Of a stretch of DNA of 64,000 nucleotides, positions 8,743 through 17,896 are shown one piece after another (within the stretch, counting starts at the first letter, position 1; every line of letters starts with the position of its first letter). The stretch is from contig NZ_JBFAZX010000005.1 in NCBI RefSeq assembly GCF_040689395.1, positions 1-64,000 of the forward strand, read 5' to 3'. Under the pieces are notes generated by a model, which saw only the letters and a list, made by a program, of their open reading frames with translations, was not told the DNA's origin and ran no database searches. A program made the translations under genes and the position numbers. Source of the DNA: Dactylosporangium sp040689395. GTDB lineage: Bacteria; Actinomycetota; Actinomycetes; Mycobacteriales; Micromonosporaceae.

Positions 8743-10140
8743 CTAACCGCCCGCGGTCACCGGCAGCCTCCAGACGGTCAGGTCTCCGACCACACCGCAG
8801 GCGACGAAGCCGCCGCCGGTGACGCACCTCGGCTCCCCGGCCCAGGAATCGCCCCGGCCGAAGACCGCGATCCGCCCGGACGCCGGGTCGAGCAGCCCGA
8901 CCACGGTGGCCCGCTGCCCCTCATCGCGCCGCCACACGACGCCCCGCCCGCCGGGCGCCCGGATGGCGCGCCAGCCGTCGAGGCGGTGCCGTGGTGTGCC
9001 GGTGCGCCCATCGACGACCAGCAGGTCCGGCAACGGCCGCCCCTCCTCGCCGAGGCGGCCGAGCACCAGGTCGCCCCCGGCGTCGCCGAAGATCAGGTCG
9101 TAGGCCTCGACGCGCCACACCTGCTCGCCGGTGGCCGGGTCGTAGGCCGCCAGCCCGTGGCTGTCGGTGGTGCACCAGCGCCCCGGCGCGCAGCCGGTCA
9201 GCACGGCGGACGGCTCGGAGACGTCCAGGTGCCACAGCAGCCGGCCGGTGGCCAGGTCGTACACGTCTTCGCTGGCCTGGCGGTCGCGGTGCGCCGGGTG
9301 GAGATCCCGAAAACCGACCGCGACCTGCCCGGCGCGCGCCCCGGGCGCGGACAGGCCGTCGTCGTCGCCGAGCACGAAGTGTGCGGAGCTGCTGGAGCGC
9401 TCGATCCGGTAGGTGCGCTCAACCGCCCCGTCGGCCGGGTCGTAGACGCGCAGCGTGCCGTCCGGGTCCATCACGGCGAGCGAGCTCACGCCGTACGGAT
9501 TGCGAGGGTCGCGGCCGTAGGACGAGTTCGAGCCGGCCGGCACGACGAGGGTCCACGCCACCGCGCCGGTGCGCGCGTCGACGGCGAGCACCCGGCTCTC
9601 CGGCGGCACCCTCTCCGCGCCCTGCTCCGGCTCGGCCTTGCTGAGATCCGACGTCAGGATCCGGCCGCCGACCATACCTACCACCCTCGCCCCGCCGCGG
9701 CGCCACAGCTCGGCGCCGGTGCGCGCGTCGCGCACCGTCACGGTGGCGAGCGCTGGGTCGTTGGCGCTGTACTCACTCAGCACCACCACGCCCGCGTCGG
9801 CGAAGGCGAGCTGCTGACCGTCGTCCAGCTCGGTACTCCACAGCACGGCGCCCCCGGCCGCGTCATAGGCGTCGAGCCGGTGGCCGCCCGCCCCGAGGGA
9901 CCGGGTGACGAACAGCCGCCCATCGCCCAGCGTCGCGTCGCTGACCCCGGCGCCGATGTGCAGCAGCGGCCCGGAGACGGCCGCGTCGGCGACCGGCAGC
10001 CCCGCGGCAAGCGTGGCGACGAGCAGCAGCGCGGCCAGGCGCGTCCCCGCACTCGCGCGGCGCCGCGGCCGCAGCGTGTCCGGCGGCGCCCACGGCTCGG
10101 CCGCGCCGAGGTCGATGACGACCGGCTCGGACCCGGTCAC
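8743..10140 (-). CDS. PQQ-like beta-propeller membrane-anchored protein (copy 3 of 3)
   Basis: A 465-aa protein of the PQQ-binding-like/quinoprotein beta-propeller fold. It has a short cytoplasmic N-terminus with the motif VIDLGAAEPWAPPDTLRP, one TM segment (about 34-53) and an extracytoplasmic propeller. Blade signatures recur as VTVRDARTGAELWRR, VLAVDARTGAVAWTL, LAAYDPATGEQVWRV and LLVVDGRTGTPRHRL. No catalytic Ca/PQQ ligands of dehydrogenases were recognised, so it is probably a structural or binding propeller. The start is GTG 10140, which overlaps the TGA of the upstream paralogue (GTGA). A longer open frame to 10206 is not needed. It is the last gene of a three-gene operon of paralogues; its function is unknown. 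Confidence 0.8.
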   Translation of the reverse strand: MTGSEPVVIDLGAAEPWAPPDTLRPRRRASAGTRLAALLLVATLAAGLPVADAAVSGPLLHIGAGVSDATLGDGRLFVTRSLGAGGHRLDAYDAAGGAVLWSTELDDGQQLAFADAGVVVLSEYSANDPALATVTVRDARTGAELWRRGGARVVGMVGGRILTSDLSKAEPEQGAERVPPESRVLAVDARTGAVAWTLVVPAGSNSSYGRDPRNPYGVSSLAVMDPDGTLRVYDPADGAVERTYRIERSSSSAHFVLGDDDGLSAPGARAGQVAVGFRDLHPAHRDRQASEDVYDLATGRLLWHLDVSEPSAVLTGCAPGRWCTTDSHGLAAYDPATGEQVWRVEAYDLIFGDAGGDLVLGRLGEEGRPLPDLLVVDGRTGTPRHRLDGWRAIRAPGGRGVVWRRDEGQRATVVGLLDPASGRIAVFGRGDSWAGEPRCVTGGGFVACGVVGDLTVWRLPVTAGG

Positions 10141-11501
10141 GGCCACCTCCACACAGTCAGGGTGCCGCCGGCGGTACAGGCGACGACGCCCGCCCCGGCG
10201 GCGCACCTCGTCCCGAGGCCCGTGGCGACGCGTCCGAGCACGGCTACCCTGCCGGAGCCCGGGTCATAGACCCCGACGAGCGCGTCGCGGCGACCGAGGT
10301 CCGGCAACGTCATGAGGACCGTCCGGCCGGAGCCCGCGTACCAGCCGTCGAGGCGGTGCCGCACCGCACCGGTGCGAGCGTCGACTGCGAGCACCACCGG
10401 CTCGTGCGACGGCGCCGCGGACGTGCCGAACCCGCCAAGGACGACGATGTCACCGACCAGCCCGAAGACGCTGTTGTACTCAGCGACACGCCAAACCTGC
10501 TCGCCGGTGCCCGCGTCGTAGGCCCGCATGCCTTCCCCGTCGACGCGGCACCAACGCTCGGGCGCGCAGGCGAACAGGGGCGTGTAGAACGCGACGTCAC
10601 CCTGCCACAGCAGCCGCCCGGTGCCCCGCTCGTAGGCGCCGACGATGGCCTGCCTGCCCGCCGTGGCGACGACCACCTGCGCGGCGCCGGTCGTGTACGC
10701 GAACACCGGGCCGGACCGCTCCAGCCGTTCCCGGCGTACGACCGCACCGGTGGCCAGGTCGTGCGTCCGCAGCACGCCGTCCGGGCCAAGCTGGGTGAGC
10801 GACTCCAGCCGGGCTTCGTCGCCGTCGAGCCCGTGCAGCTCGACCCGAGCCCCGGCCGGCGCGGTCACCGTCCACGCCGCCGCGCCGGTGCGCTCGTCGA
10901 CGGCGACCAGCGTGGTCTCGGGCGGCGACTCGCCGCCCCCGGCCCCGCCGGCCCCGCCGACCTCGCCGGCCAGGTCCTTCAGGATGATCCGGCCGCCGGC
11001 CGCTCCCCGGTCCTCCGCCGCGTCGCGCCGCCACAGCTCGGCGCCCGTGCGCGCGTCGCGCACCACGACCCGGCTGGGCGCGAAGGCCCCTTGGGGGTAC
11101 CGGTTGGTCAGCACCACCACATCCGCGGTGGCGAACGAGAACGCCTGGTTGGGCTCCAGCGGTGCGCCCCAGAGCAGCCGGCCGCCGGGCGTGCGCGCCT
11201 CCACCCGGAGCGCGCCGTCCTCCACCGCCCGGGTCACGTACAGCCGGTCGCCGGTCACGTGGACGTCGAACATCCGGCCGGGGAGCGTGAACACCGGCCC
11301 GCCGGGCGGCGCGTCCGCGGCCGGCAGCAGCACAGCGAGCACTGCGGCGGCCAGCAGTGCGGACCCGCGCCGCCGGCCGGCCCAGCCGCCCCGGCCCGGC
11401 CGCCCCGCCCTGCCCGGGCGCTGCGGCCGTGGCGGCTCCGGTGGCGCCCAGCGCTCGACAACGCCCAGGTCGATCACGGGTCCGGTCGCGACGCCGGTCA
11501 C
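10137..11501 (-). CDS. PQQ-like beta-propeller membrane-anchored protein (copy 2 of 3)
   Basis: A 454-aa paralogue of its two neighbours. The N-terminal motif VIDLGVVERWAPPEPPRPQR is followed by an Arg-rich stop-transfer flank and one TM segment (AGRRRGSALLAAAVLAVLL), then a propeller with blades such as VVVRDARTGAELWRR, LVAVDERTGAAAWTV, MRAYDAGTGEQVWRV and VLAVDARTGAVRHRL. GTG 11501 overlaps the preceding TGA in the same GTGA arrangement as the next junction. The open frame extends much further upstream (to 12455), but that part is the antisense shadow of copy 1 and should not be annotated. Its function is unknown. Confidence 0.8.
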   Translation of the reverse strand: MTGVATGPVIDLGVVERWAPPEPPRPQRPGRAGRPGRGGWAGRRRGSALLAAAVLAVLLPAADAPPGGPVFTLPGRMFDVHVTGDRLYVTRAVEDGALRVEARTPGGRLLWGAPLEPNQAFSFATADVVVLTNRYPQGAFAPSRVVVRDARTGAELWRRDAAEDRGAAGGRIILKDLAGEVGGAGGAGGGESPPETTLVAVDERTGAAAWTVTAPAGARVELHGLDGDEARLESLTQLGPDGVLRTHDLATGAVVRRERLERSGPVFAYTTGAAQVVVATAGRQAIVGAYERGTGRLLWQGDVAFYTPLFACAPERWCRVDGEGMRAYDAGTGEQVWRVAEYNSVFGLVGDIVVLGGFGTSAAPSHEPVVLAVDARTGAVRHRLDGWYAGSGRTVLMTLPDLGRRDALVGVYDPGSGRVAVLGRVATGLGTRCAAGAGVVACTAGGTLTVWRWP

Positions 11502-12886
11502 GGCAGCGCCCAGACGTGGAGGAAGCCGACGGCGAGGCAGGCCAGCCGCCCGGCGGTGGCGGCGCACACCGGCGAGCCGTAGAAGTCGCCGGCCCGGCCG
11601 ATCACCTCGACGGTCCCGTCGCCAGGGTCGATCCGGCCGATCACGGCGTCGGTGTTGCTGACCAACCGCCAGACGAAGTACCCGGGGGCGCTGTCCATGC
11701 GCCTGTCGCAGCCGTGCGTCAGGCGCCAGTCCCGTTGGTGCCAAACGACCGCGCCGGTGCGCGCGTCGAACGCCGCGATGTCGTCGGGCCTGGACTCGTC
11801 GGCGGGCGGCCGGTGCAGCAGCAGCCGGCCGGGCACGGCGCCGAGTATCGAGCTGTAGCCCTCGGCGCGCCAGAGCCCGGCTCCGGTGGCCGCGTCGAGC
11901 ACGTCGATGCCGTCCTCGCCGAAGACGCAGTACCCGTCGCCAAGACACGGGGACGGCCCGTCGTACGCCGGCACGACCCGGCCCGCTACGGGCCATTGCC
12001 ACAGCAGCCGCCCGGAGGCGCGGTCGTAGATGTCGGTACCCGTCCCGCCGGCTCGCCAGACCACCTCCTGCCCGGACGCGCCGGCCTGGTGCCGGGCGAC
12101 CGGGCCGGACCAGTCCAGTCGGTACGTGCCGGTGACCGCTCCGGTGGCCAGGTCGCGCACCCCCAGCACCCCCTCGGCGTCGAGGTCGCTCACCTGCGTC
12201 ACCCACGGGCATTCGGAGTTGAACGGGCTCGGCACCGTCCCCGGCGGGAACTCGGCCCGCCAGGCCTCGGCGCCGGTCTCGGGGTCCAGCGCGATGTACC
12301 GCTCGTGGTGCGGCAGCGACGCCTGCGCCACCGACGGGTCCTCGGGGCCGCCGTACGCCGGGTCGAACCCCCGCGGCTCGTCCGGCCACGCCAGGTCTTC
12401 GGTGTGCACCAGGCCGCCGGCCAGCCCCGCGAACCGGGCCCGCGGCTGCTCCCACAGCGGCGCGCCCGTGGCGGCGTCCAGCGCGACGAGCCGCCCGGCG
12501 TGTCTGCCGCCCTCGTCCACCCCATCGAACCGCAACAGCACGATCCGCTCGGTGAGCGTGACGAACGACTCGTTAACCTCAGTGGTCCGCTGCCACAGCA
12601 CCGTGCCGAGCCGCGCGTCGATGGCCTCGATGACGGGCTGCCCACCGCCGGCCCGGTACCGCACGACGACGAACCGCCCGCCCGCGGCCTGCAGCGACAC
12701 GACCTGGGAGTCGATGCTGTACAGCGGCGCGAGGTCTCGCGGCGCGGCGCTCGCGGGCAGCAGGCTCACGGCCACGGCCAGCACGAGCGCGCCCCAGCCC
12801 CACCACCGCCGGCGCCGCCGCACGACCGGCCGCGGCGCGGGCTCCCAGGGCGTGCTGATGTCGAGTTCGATGATCGCTTCGGGCAC
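11498..12886 (-). CDS. PQQ-like beta-propeller membrane-anchored protein (copy 1 of 3)
   Basis: First gene of the propeller operon, 462 aa. Its N-terminus (IIELDISTPWEPAPRP) carries the same short cytoplasmic motif as its paralogues, followed by one TM segment (WWGWGALVLAVAVSLLPAS). The propeller has DAATGAPLWEQ, ALDPETGAEAWRA, VLDAATGAGLWRA and FDARTGAVVWHQ blades. GTG 12886 is chosen because GAGGAGAGG lies just upstream; an alternative GTG at 12919 has no such site. It is more divergent from the other two copies than they are from each other. Several cysteine-containing loops are present (ECPWV, SPCLGDGYCVF). Confidence 0.8.
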   Translation of the reverse strand: MPEAIIELDISTPWEPAPRPVVRRRRRWWGWGALVLAVAVSLLPASAAPRDLAPLYSIDSQVVSLQAAGGRFVVVRYRAGGGQPVIEAIDARLGTVLWQRTTEVNESFVTLTERIVLLRFDGVDEGGRHAGRLVALDAATGAPLWEQPRARFAGLAGGLVHTEDLAWPDEPRGFDPAYGGPEDPSVAQASLPHHERYIALDPETGAEAWRAEFPPGTVPSPFNSECPWVTQVSDLDAEGVLGVRDLATGAVTGTYRLDWSGPVARHQAGASGQEVVWRAGGTGTDIYDRASGRLLWQWPVAGRVVPAYDGPSPCLGDGYCVFGEDGIDVLDAATGAGLWRAEGYSSILGAVPGRLLLHRPPADESRPDDIAAFDARTGAVVWHQRDWRLTHGCDRRMDSAPGYFVWRLVSNTDAVIGRIDPGDGTVEVIGRAGDFYGSPVCAATAGRLACLAVGFLHVWALP

Positions 12887-13213
12887 GGGCCCCCTCTCCT
12901 CGCCTGAGAAGAGTCGCACGCGCGCCCAGCGGTTTCCGTCCCCGCGGCGGCCGTTCGCCCGGACAATGGATAACTCCAGAAGCGGCCGCGTCCGGGTTTA
13001 TCCGACTTATCCGCATGTAGCGCCCTGGTCATCGCGGACGGCCGTGAGATTCGGGTCGAAATCCAGACACTGGAGAGGCCCGGACGCCTCGGGACGACGG
13101 CTCGCAAGACGCGGACGCCCGGGTCGCCGCACATGGCGACGGCCCGGGCGCAGACGCTCAGCGGCCGGTCAGCGGCGCGGAGCGCGGGAGGACAACGGCG
13201 CGGAGCAAGGGGA
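12887..13213. other. Intergenic region between dxs end and propeller operon start
   Basis: No gene is recognised in these roughly 330 bases. They must contain the promoter of the propeller operon (minus strand) and the 3' end of the dxs transcript. No convincing terminator or operator was identified. Confidence 0.5.
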
Positions 13214-15181
13214 TCAGCGGCGCGAGGCGCGGTCGCGGACGGCCGGGGCGGCCGGCAGCGGGGCGGGCTCCTCGATCCGGCTCACCCACTCGGTGACCTG
13301 CCGGGCCACGTCCTGGGCGGTCAGGCCCAGGTCGGCCAGGATCTCGTTGCGGGTGCCGTGCGCGTGCCAGCCCTGCGGGACGCCCAAGTCGCGCAGCGGC
13401 ACCCACACGTCCGCGTCGCGCAGGGACTTCGCGATCGCGTCGCCCACGCCGCCGGTGCGCACGCCGTCCTCGAGGGTCACGACCAGGCGGTGCTCGCGGG
13501 ACAGGGCGACCAGCTCGACCGGGACCGGGCGCACCCAGCGCGGGTCGACGACCGTCACGCCGTAGCCCTGCTCGGCCAGGCGCGCGGCCACGTCGACCGC
13601 CATGTGGGCGAACGCGCCGACGCTGACCAGCAGCACGTCCTTACGGGCGTGCTCGGCGAGCACGTCGACGCCGCCGAAGCCATCCACCCCGCCGACGCGG
13701 CGCAGGGCCGGCAGGTCGGCCGGGACCGACCCGGTCGGGAAGCGCAGGATCGTCGGGCCGTCCTCGATGCCGACCGCCTCGCGCAGCTCCTCGCGGACCG
13801 TCTGCGCATCGCGGGGGGCGGCCAGGCGCAGGCCGGGCACCACGCCGAAGACCGACATGTCCCAGATGCCGTAGTGCGACGGGCCGTCGGGGCCGGTGAT
13901 ACCGGCCCGGTCGAGCACGAACGTGACCGGCAGCTTGTGCATGGCCACGTCGAGCAGGACCTGGTCGAAGGCGCGGTTGAGGAAGGTCGCGTAGACGGCC
14001 ACGACCGGGTGCAGGCCGCCGATGGCCAGGCCGGCCGCGGCGGTGGCGGCGTGCTGCTCGGCGATGCCCACGTCGAAGGCGCGTTCCGGATACTTGCGCA
14101 TGAGCTTGGCGATGCCGGTCGGCTCGGCCATCGCGGCGGTGATGCCGACGATGTCGGCGCGCTCGTCGGCGATCGCGACCAGTTCCTCGGCGAACACGCC
14201 GGTCCACTTGACCGACGCCGGCGCCAGCAGCTTGCCGGTCTCGATGTCGAAGGCGCTGCCCGGGCCGTGCAGGCAGTCGGCCTCGTCCTCCTCCGCGGGG
14301 CGGTAGCCGAAGCCCTTGCGCGTCACCGCGTGCACGATCACCGGGCCGCCGAAGTTCTTCGCCTTGCGCAGCGCCGACTCGACGGCCTCCAGGTCGTGGC
14401 CGTCGACCGGCCCGACGTACTTGATGCCGAGGTCCTCGAACATCGCCTGCGGCGCGATGGCGTCCTTGATGCCCTTCTTGACCGCGTGCAGCACCTCGTA
14501 CAGCGGCGGCCCGACCAGCGGGGTGCGCCCCAGGTTGTCCTTGACCAGGTCGAGGACCTTCTCGTAGCCGGGGTTGAGCCGCAGGTTCGACAGGTGATCG
14601 GCGAGGCCGCCGATGGTCGGGGAGTAGGAGCGGCCGTTGTCGTTGACGACGATGACCAGCGGGTTTCGGGCCGCGGCGATGTTGTTCAGCGCCTCCCAGC
14701 ACATGCCACCGGTCAGCGCGCCGTCGCCGACGACGGCGACCACGTGCCGGGGCTCGCCGCGCAGCGCGAAGGCCCTGGACAGCCCGTCGGCGTAGGACAG
14801 CGCGGTGGAGGCGTGCGAGTTCTCGATGATGTCGTGCTCGCTCTCGGCCTGGCTCGGGTAGCCCGTGAGCCCGCCGCGGCGGCGCAGGAGGTCGAAGCCG
14901 TCCTGGCGGCCCGTGACGATCTTGTGCACGTACGCCTGGTGGCCCGTGTCGAACAGGATCCGGTCCTTCGGCGAGTCGAAGACGCGGTGCAGGGCGAGGG
15001 TCAGTTCGACCACGCCGAGGTTAGGACCCAAATGACCGCCGGTGCGCGAGACCTTCGCGATGAGGAAGTCGCGGATCTCCGCGGCGAGCACGTCGAGCTG
15101 CTCGGCGGTAAGTTTCCGAAGATCACCCGGGGCCCGGACCGTGCTCAGCAGGGACGCGGCCTCGTTCTCCTCTGTGCTCAT
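13214..15181 (-). CDS. dxs: 1-deoxy-D-xylulose-5-phosphate synthase
   Basis: Thiamine-diphosphate enzyme condensing pyruvate and glyceraldehyde 3-phosphate to DXP, the first step of the MEP isoprenoid pathway. The 655-aa length is typical. Visible features: DTGHQAYVHKIVTGR, the ThDP/Mg motif GDGALTGGMCWEALNN, the catalytic Glu region FDVGIAEQHAATAAAG, DRAGITGPDGPSHYG, and the C-terminal transketolase domain with LEDGVRTGGVG. ATG 15181 (MSTEENEAASLL) is chosen; an in-frame start at 15247 would add 22 atypical residues. No strong ribosome site precedes the ATG, so a leaderless message is possible. The gene heads the syntenic core block. It supplies IPP/DMAPP, which matters for the idi and prenyltransferase genes in this window. 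Confidence 0.95.
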   Translation of the reverse strand: MSTEENEAASLLSTVRAPGDLRKLTAEQLDVLAAEIRDFLIAKVSRTGGHLGPNLGVVELTLALHRVFDSPKDRILFDTGHQAYVHKIVTGRQDGFDLLRRRGGLTGYPSQAESEHDIIENSHASTALSYADGLSRAFALRGEPRHVVAVVGDGALTGGMCWEALNNIAAARNPLVIVVNDNGRSYSPTIGGLADHLSNLRLNPGYEKVLDLVKDNLGRTPLVGPPLYEVLHAVKKGIKDAIAPQAMFEDLGIKYVGPVDGHDLEAVESALRKAKNFGGPVIVHAVTRKGFGYRPAEEDEADCLHGPGSAFDIETGKLLAPASVKWTGVFAEELVAIADERADIVGITAAMAEPTGIAKLMRKYPERAFDVGIAEQHAATAAAGLAIGGLHPVVAVYATFLNRAFDQVLLDVAMHKLPVTFVLDRAGITGPDGPSHYGIWDMSVFGVVPGLRLAAPRDAQTVREELREAVGIEDGPTILRFPTGSVPADLPALRRVGGVDGFGGVDVLAEHARKDVLLVSVGAFAHMAVDVAARLAEQGYGVTVVDPRWVRPVPVELVALSREHRLVVTLEDGVRTGGVGDAIAKSLRDADVWVPLRDLGVPQGWHAHGTRNEILADLGLTAQDVARQVTEWVSRIEEPAPLPAAPAVRDRASRR

Positions 15182-15439
15182 GCCCGCCGAGTCTAGTGTG
15201 GTCGCGCCGTAGCGCACCTTGGCCGATCGAATCTTGACATGTTCCACACATCCCGGTCACATAGGGCGGCCGGCGACCGCCGCAGCAACCGTGCGGTGTG
15301 CTTGCTGCACGAACTCGCCCGGACGAACGTGCCCGGACGAACGTGCCTGGCCGAAGGCGGCGCCCGCGACCACCCCCGTGGGTGAGCGAGCCGACCACCT
15401 CCGCCAGGTCCCCATCCCACCCGTGCCGGCGGTGTGGCG

Positions 15440-16585
15440 TCAGGCCGGCGGCGCGACCCACTCCGACCGCGGGGTCGGGGTGATGCCGATCTCGGCGGCC
15501 AGGGTCGCCGTCGACAGCGGCTCGTGCCGGGCGCGCATGTCGGCGTAGGCGGTCACGACGAGCACGTCGGTGAGCGTCCGCACGCCGGCCGAGAGCAGGC
15601 CCGAGACCAGGACGCGGGCGATCACCGCGGCCGTGGTCGCCGTCGCGACCCCGGCGACCCGGGTGCCGTCCGGCACCACCGGGGTGTCGGAGGGGAAGGC
15701 CACCTCGATGACCTGGCCGATCACGTACGCGATGACGCCGACCGCGAACAGCAGGCCCGCGATGGTCGCCACCCGGGCGATCGCGCTGCCGAAGTCGCGG
15801 TGGAACAGCTGGAAGCAGCGGCCGATCCCGGCGCCGCCCCGCTCGAACGTCACCACGGCCGGCAGGACGAGGAAGACCGCGTACAGGTAGATGCCCGGCA
15901 GGACGCAGGCGCAGAACCCGACGATCATGATCAGCGAGGCGAGCACCTGCCAGCCCCACAGCGGCAGGCACCGGCGCACCGCGAGGCCCAGCGCGGCGCC
16001 GAGCCGGGGCGGTTGCCCGGCGGCGACCGAGACCGCGATGTGGTTGCCGGCGACCGTGACCGCGGCGGCGACCAGGGTGCTTGCCACCAGGGCGCCGATG
16101 GCGACGGCGAACACCCCGAGCAGCGGGGACAAGTCGGGCATCGTCCCGGGCTCGGCGGCGTCGGCGGTCCGGATGAACTTGTCGATGGCCTTCGTTCCGT
16201 ACAGGGCCTCGGGGATCGCCACGACCAGGCCGGCGAAGAGGCCGACGAACTGCAGCGCCAGCAGCTGCTGCCAGGCGCCACGGAAGATCGCCAGGCCGCG
16301 CTGCCACCAGCCGGAGTAGTCGGGGCTGATCAGCGGGTCGAAGCCCGCCTGCTGCCCGGCCGCCGGCACGCCGTACCCGCCGGTCGGCGCGGCCTGGTAC
16401 ACGACGTACGCCTGCGACGGGTCATAGTGCCCGCCGTACTGCGGCACCGGCGGGACGGGCGGAATCGGACCCGGCGGGGGCCCGAACGGCTCGCCGGGCG
16501 CGCCCGGGCCCGGCCCCGACGGCGGCGCGAACCCCGCGTCGCCGGACGGCTCGTCGGGTCCCGGTGTCGTCGGGGGCTGCGTCAT
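15440..16585 (-). CDS. Proline-rich polytopic membrane protein
   Basis: A 381-aa protein of unknown function. Residues 1-90 are Pro/Gly-rich and disordered (MTQPPTTPGPDEPSG onward). The rest has about six hydrophobic segments, including FVGLFAGLVVAIPEALYG and VLASLIMIVGFCACVLPGIY. The organisation resembles actinobacterial membrane proteins with a glycerophosphodiesterase-type membrane domain, but no catalytic residues were recognised. ATG 16585 is preceded by GGAGGAGA on the coding strand, which decides against the longer open frame to 16708. The gene lies between dxs and the aroD operon, transcribed the same way. Confidence 0.7.
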   Translation of the reverse strand: MTQPPTTPGPDEPSGDAGFAPPSGPGPGAPGEPFGPPPGPIPPVPPVPQYGGHYDPSQAYVVYQAAPTGGYGVPAAGQQAGFDPLISPDYSGWWQRGLAIFRGAWQQLLALQFVGLFAGLVVAIPEALYGTKAIDKFIRTADAAEPGTMPDLSPLLGVFAVAIGALVASTLVAAAVTVAGNHIAVSVAAGQPPRLGAALGLAVRRCLPLWGWQVLASLIMIVGFCACVLPGIYLYAVFLVLPAVVTFERGGAGIGRCFQLFHRDFGSAIARVATIAGLLFAVGVIAYVIGQVIEVAFPSDTPVVPDGTRVAGVATATTAAVIARVLVSGLLSAGVRTLTDVLVVTAYADMRARHEPLSTATLAAEIGITPTPRSEWVAPPA

Positions 16586-16676
16586 GTCTCCTCCGTATCG
16601 CCGGCCGCGCGGCGCGGCACGACACAGAAGAAGAAGATAGGGGCAACCGCGCCGGTCGCGGCGACCCGCCCGGCGC

Positions 16677-17036
16677 TCAGCGCGACGGCGCGGGGACCAT
16701 CTCCGCATACACGATGGTCAGGGCGAGCCCGGCCAGCCACACCCCGGCGCTCCACCACACGGTGGCCCGCCCGGTCGCGGCGGGTTCCCGCCCGCGCAGC
16801 GTCATGACCGCGAGCACCGCCGCGACGACCATCACCGCGACCCCGGCCCCCCACACGGTCCACGCCGCGGGGGTGCGGTGCACCTTCACGCTGCTGAGGC
16901 CGAGCGCGGCCTGGCCGATCGCGAAGACGAACACGACGGTGAACAGCACGACGCTCTGTGCGATGGTCTTGCGCAGCGCACGCAGCGAGTCGCGCCGCGG
17001 CGCCTGGTCCGGCGCGGGCGGTTCCGGCTCCGTCAC
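16677..17036 (-). CDS. Small membrane protein coupled to aroD
   Basis: A 119-aa hypothetical protein with three or four hydrophobic segments (SVVLFTVVFVFAIGQAAL, WGAGVAVMVVAAVLAVM, WWSAGVWLAGLALTIVYA) after a short Pro-rich cytoplasmic N-terminus. GTG 17036 overlaps the aroD stop as GTGA, so it is the second cistron of the aroD operon. The same open frame extends upstream through aroD in a shadow frame; that extension is not coding. No family was recognised. Confidence 0.65.
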   Translation of the reverse strand: MTEPEPPAPDQAPRRDSLRALRKTIAQSVVLFTVVFVFAIGQAALGLSSVKVHRTPAAWTVWGAGVAVMVVAAVLAVMTLRGREPAATGRATVWWSAGVWLAGLALTIVYAEMVPAPSR

Positions 17037-17782
17037 CCGCGGACCCCCGCGGCCCGGCGGTGCTCGGCGTAGCCCGGCGAGAACGTCTCCAGCAGCCGGA
17101 CCGTCTCGGCGAACGGCAACTGGCCCGGAGCCGGCCGACCGCCGATCGCGGAATACGTGATCCGGGAGCCGAGCAGGGGGAAGAAGACCCGCGAACCCGC
17201 GCCCTCGGCGCCCATGCCAATCACGATCATGGAGTCGTACCGCACGAGCAGCCCGGCGAGCACCCGCAGGTCCCCCGGCCCGAGCGCCATGGTGCTGATC
17301 TTGACGAAGTCGGCCCCAGCGGCCACGGCGGCCTCGACCGTCGCGCGCAGCGCCGCCTCGTCCGGGGTCGCGTCGAAGTCGTGGTACGACACGATCACCA
17401 GCCGGTCGGCGGCGTGCGCCGCGGCGACCACGCCGGGCAGGATCGCCGCCGAGGAGAGCTCCACGTCGACGGCGTCGACCTCGGGCAGGACCGCCTCGAA
17501 CAGCGCCAGCCGTCGCGCGTCGTCGCCGGGCCAGTGGCCGCCCTCGGCCTTCGAGCGGATCGTGGCGAGGGTCGGCAGGCCGGCGGCGCGGAACGGCGCG
17601 ACCGCGCGCAGGACGTAGTCGGGGTCGGTGCTGCCATACCAATCGATGCGCAGCTCGGCGAGGTCGACCCCGAGCGCGCGGGCGCGCGCCGCGTCGCCCT
17701 CGGCGTCGTCGTCGCCGAAGCTGACGGCGACGAGCGGCACCCCGCCGGCCAGGCGCTCGCGCAGCGTTGCCAGCGTTGCCAT
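17033..17782 (-). CDS. aroD: Type I 3-dehydroquinate dehydratase
   Basis: Catalyses dehydration of 3-dehydroquinate to 3-dehydroshikimate through a Schiff base. Diagnostic residues of the type I TIM-barrel enzyme are present: ELRID (about 43-47), catalytic His134 in SYHDF, Schiff-base Lys161 in DFVKIS, Arg207 in LLGSRITY, and the APGQ loop. Length is 249 aa, normal for the family. Actinobacteria often use the type II enzyme, so a type I copy may be a second isozyme; that cannot be tested in this window. It is followed by a coupled small membrane protein. Confidence 0.9.
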   Translation of the reverse strand: MATLATLRERLAGGVPLVAVSFGDDDAEGDAARARALGVDLAELRIDWYGSTDPDYVLRAVAPFRAAGLPTLATIRSKAEGGHWPGDDARRLALFEAVLPEVDAVDVELSSAAILPGVVAAAHAADRLVIVSYHDFDATPDEAALRATVEAAVAAGADFVKISTMALGPGDLRVLAGLLVRYDSMIVIGMGAEGAGSRVFFPLLGSRITYSAIGGRPAPGQLPFAETVRLLETFSPGYAEHRRAAGVRG

Positions 17783-17896
17783 GGACTCCCCCTGCCTTTC
17801 GACAGTGGGAGTCTACGGCCCGGACGCGGCTCAGGACGGCCAGGTGCCCTCGCGCCCGCCCTCCAGCAGCGCGATCATCCCGAAGCCGGCGGGGTG

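Noticed and set aside
10137..12455. Very long minus-strand open frame of over 770 codons
   Set aside because: Only the part up to 11501 has propeller sequence. The rest is an Arg/Gly-rich shadow of the neighbouring paralogue, and a GTGA overlap fixes the real start.
13133..15196. Long plus-strand open frame opposite dxs
   Set aside because: It is the antisense of dxs with Asp/Arg/Gly-rich translation and no recognisable domain.
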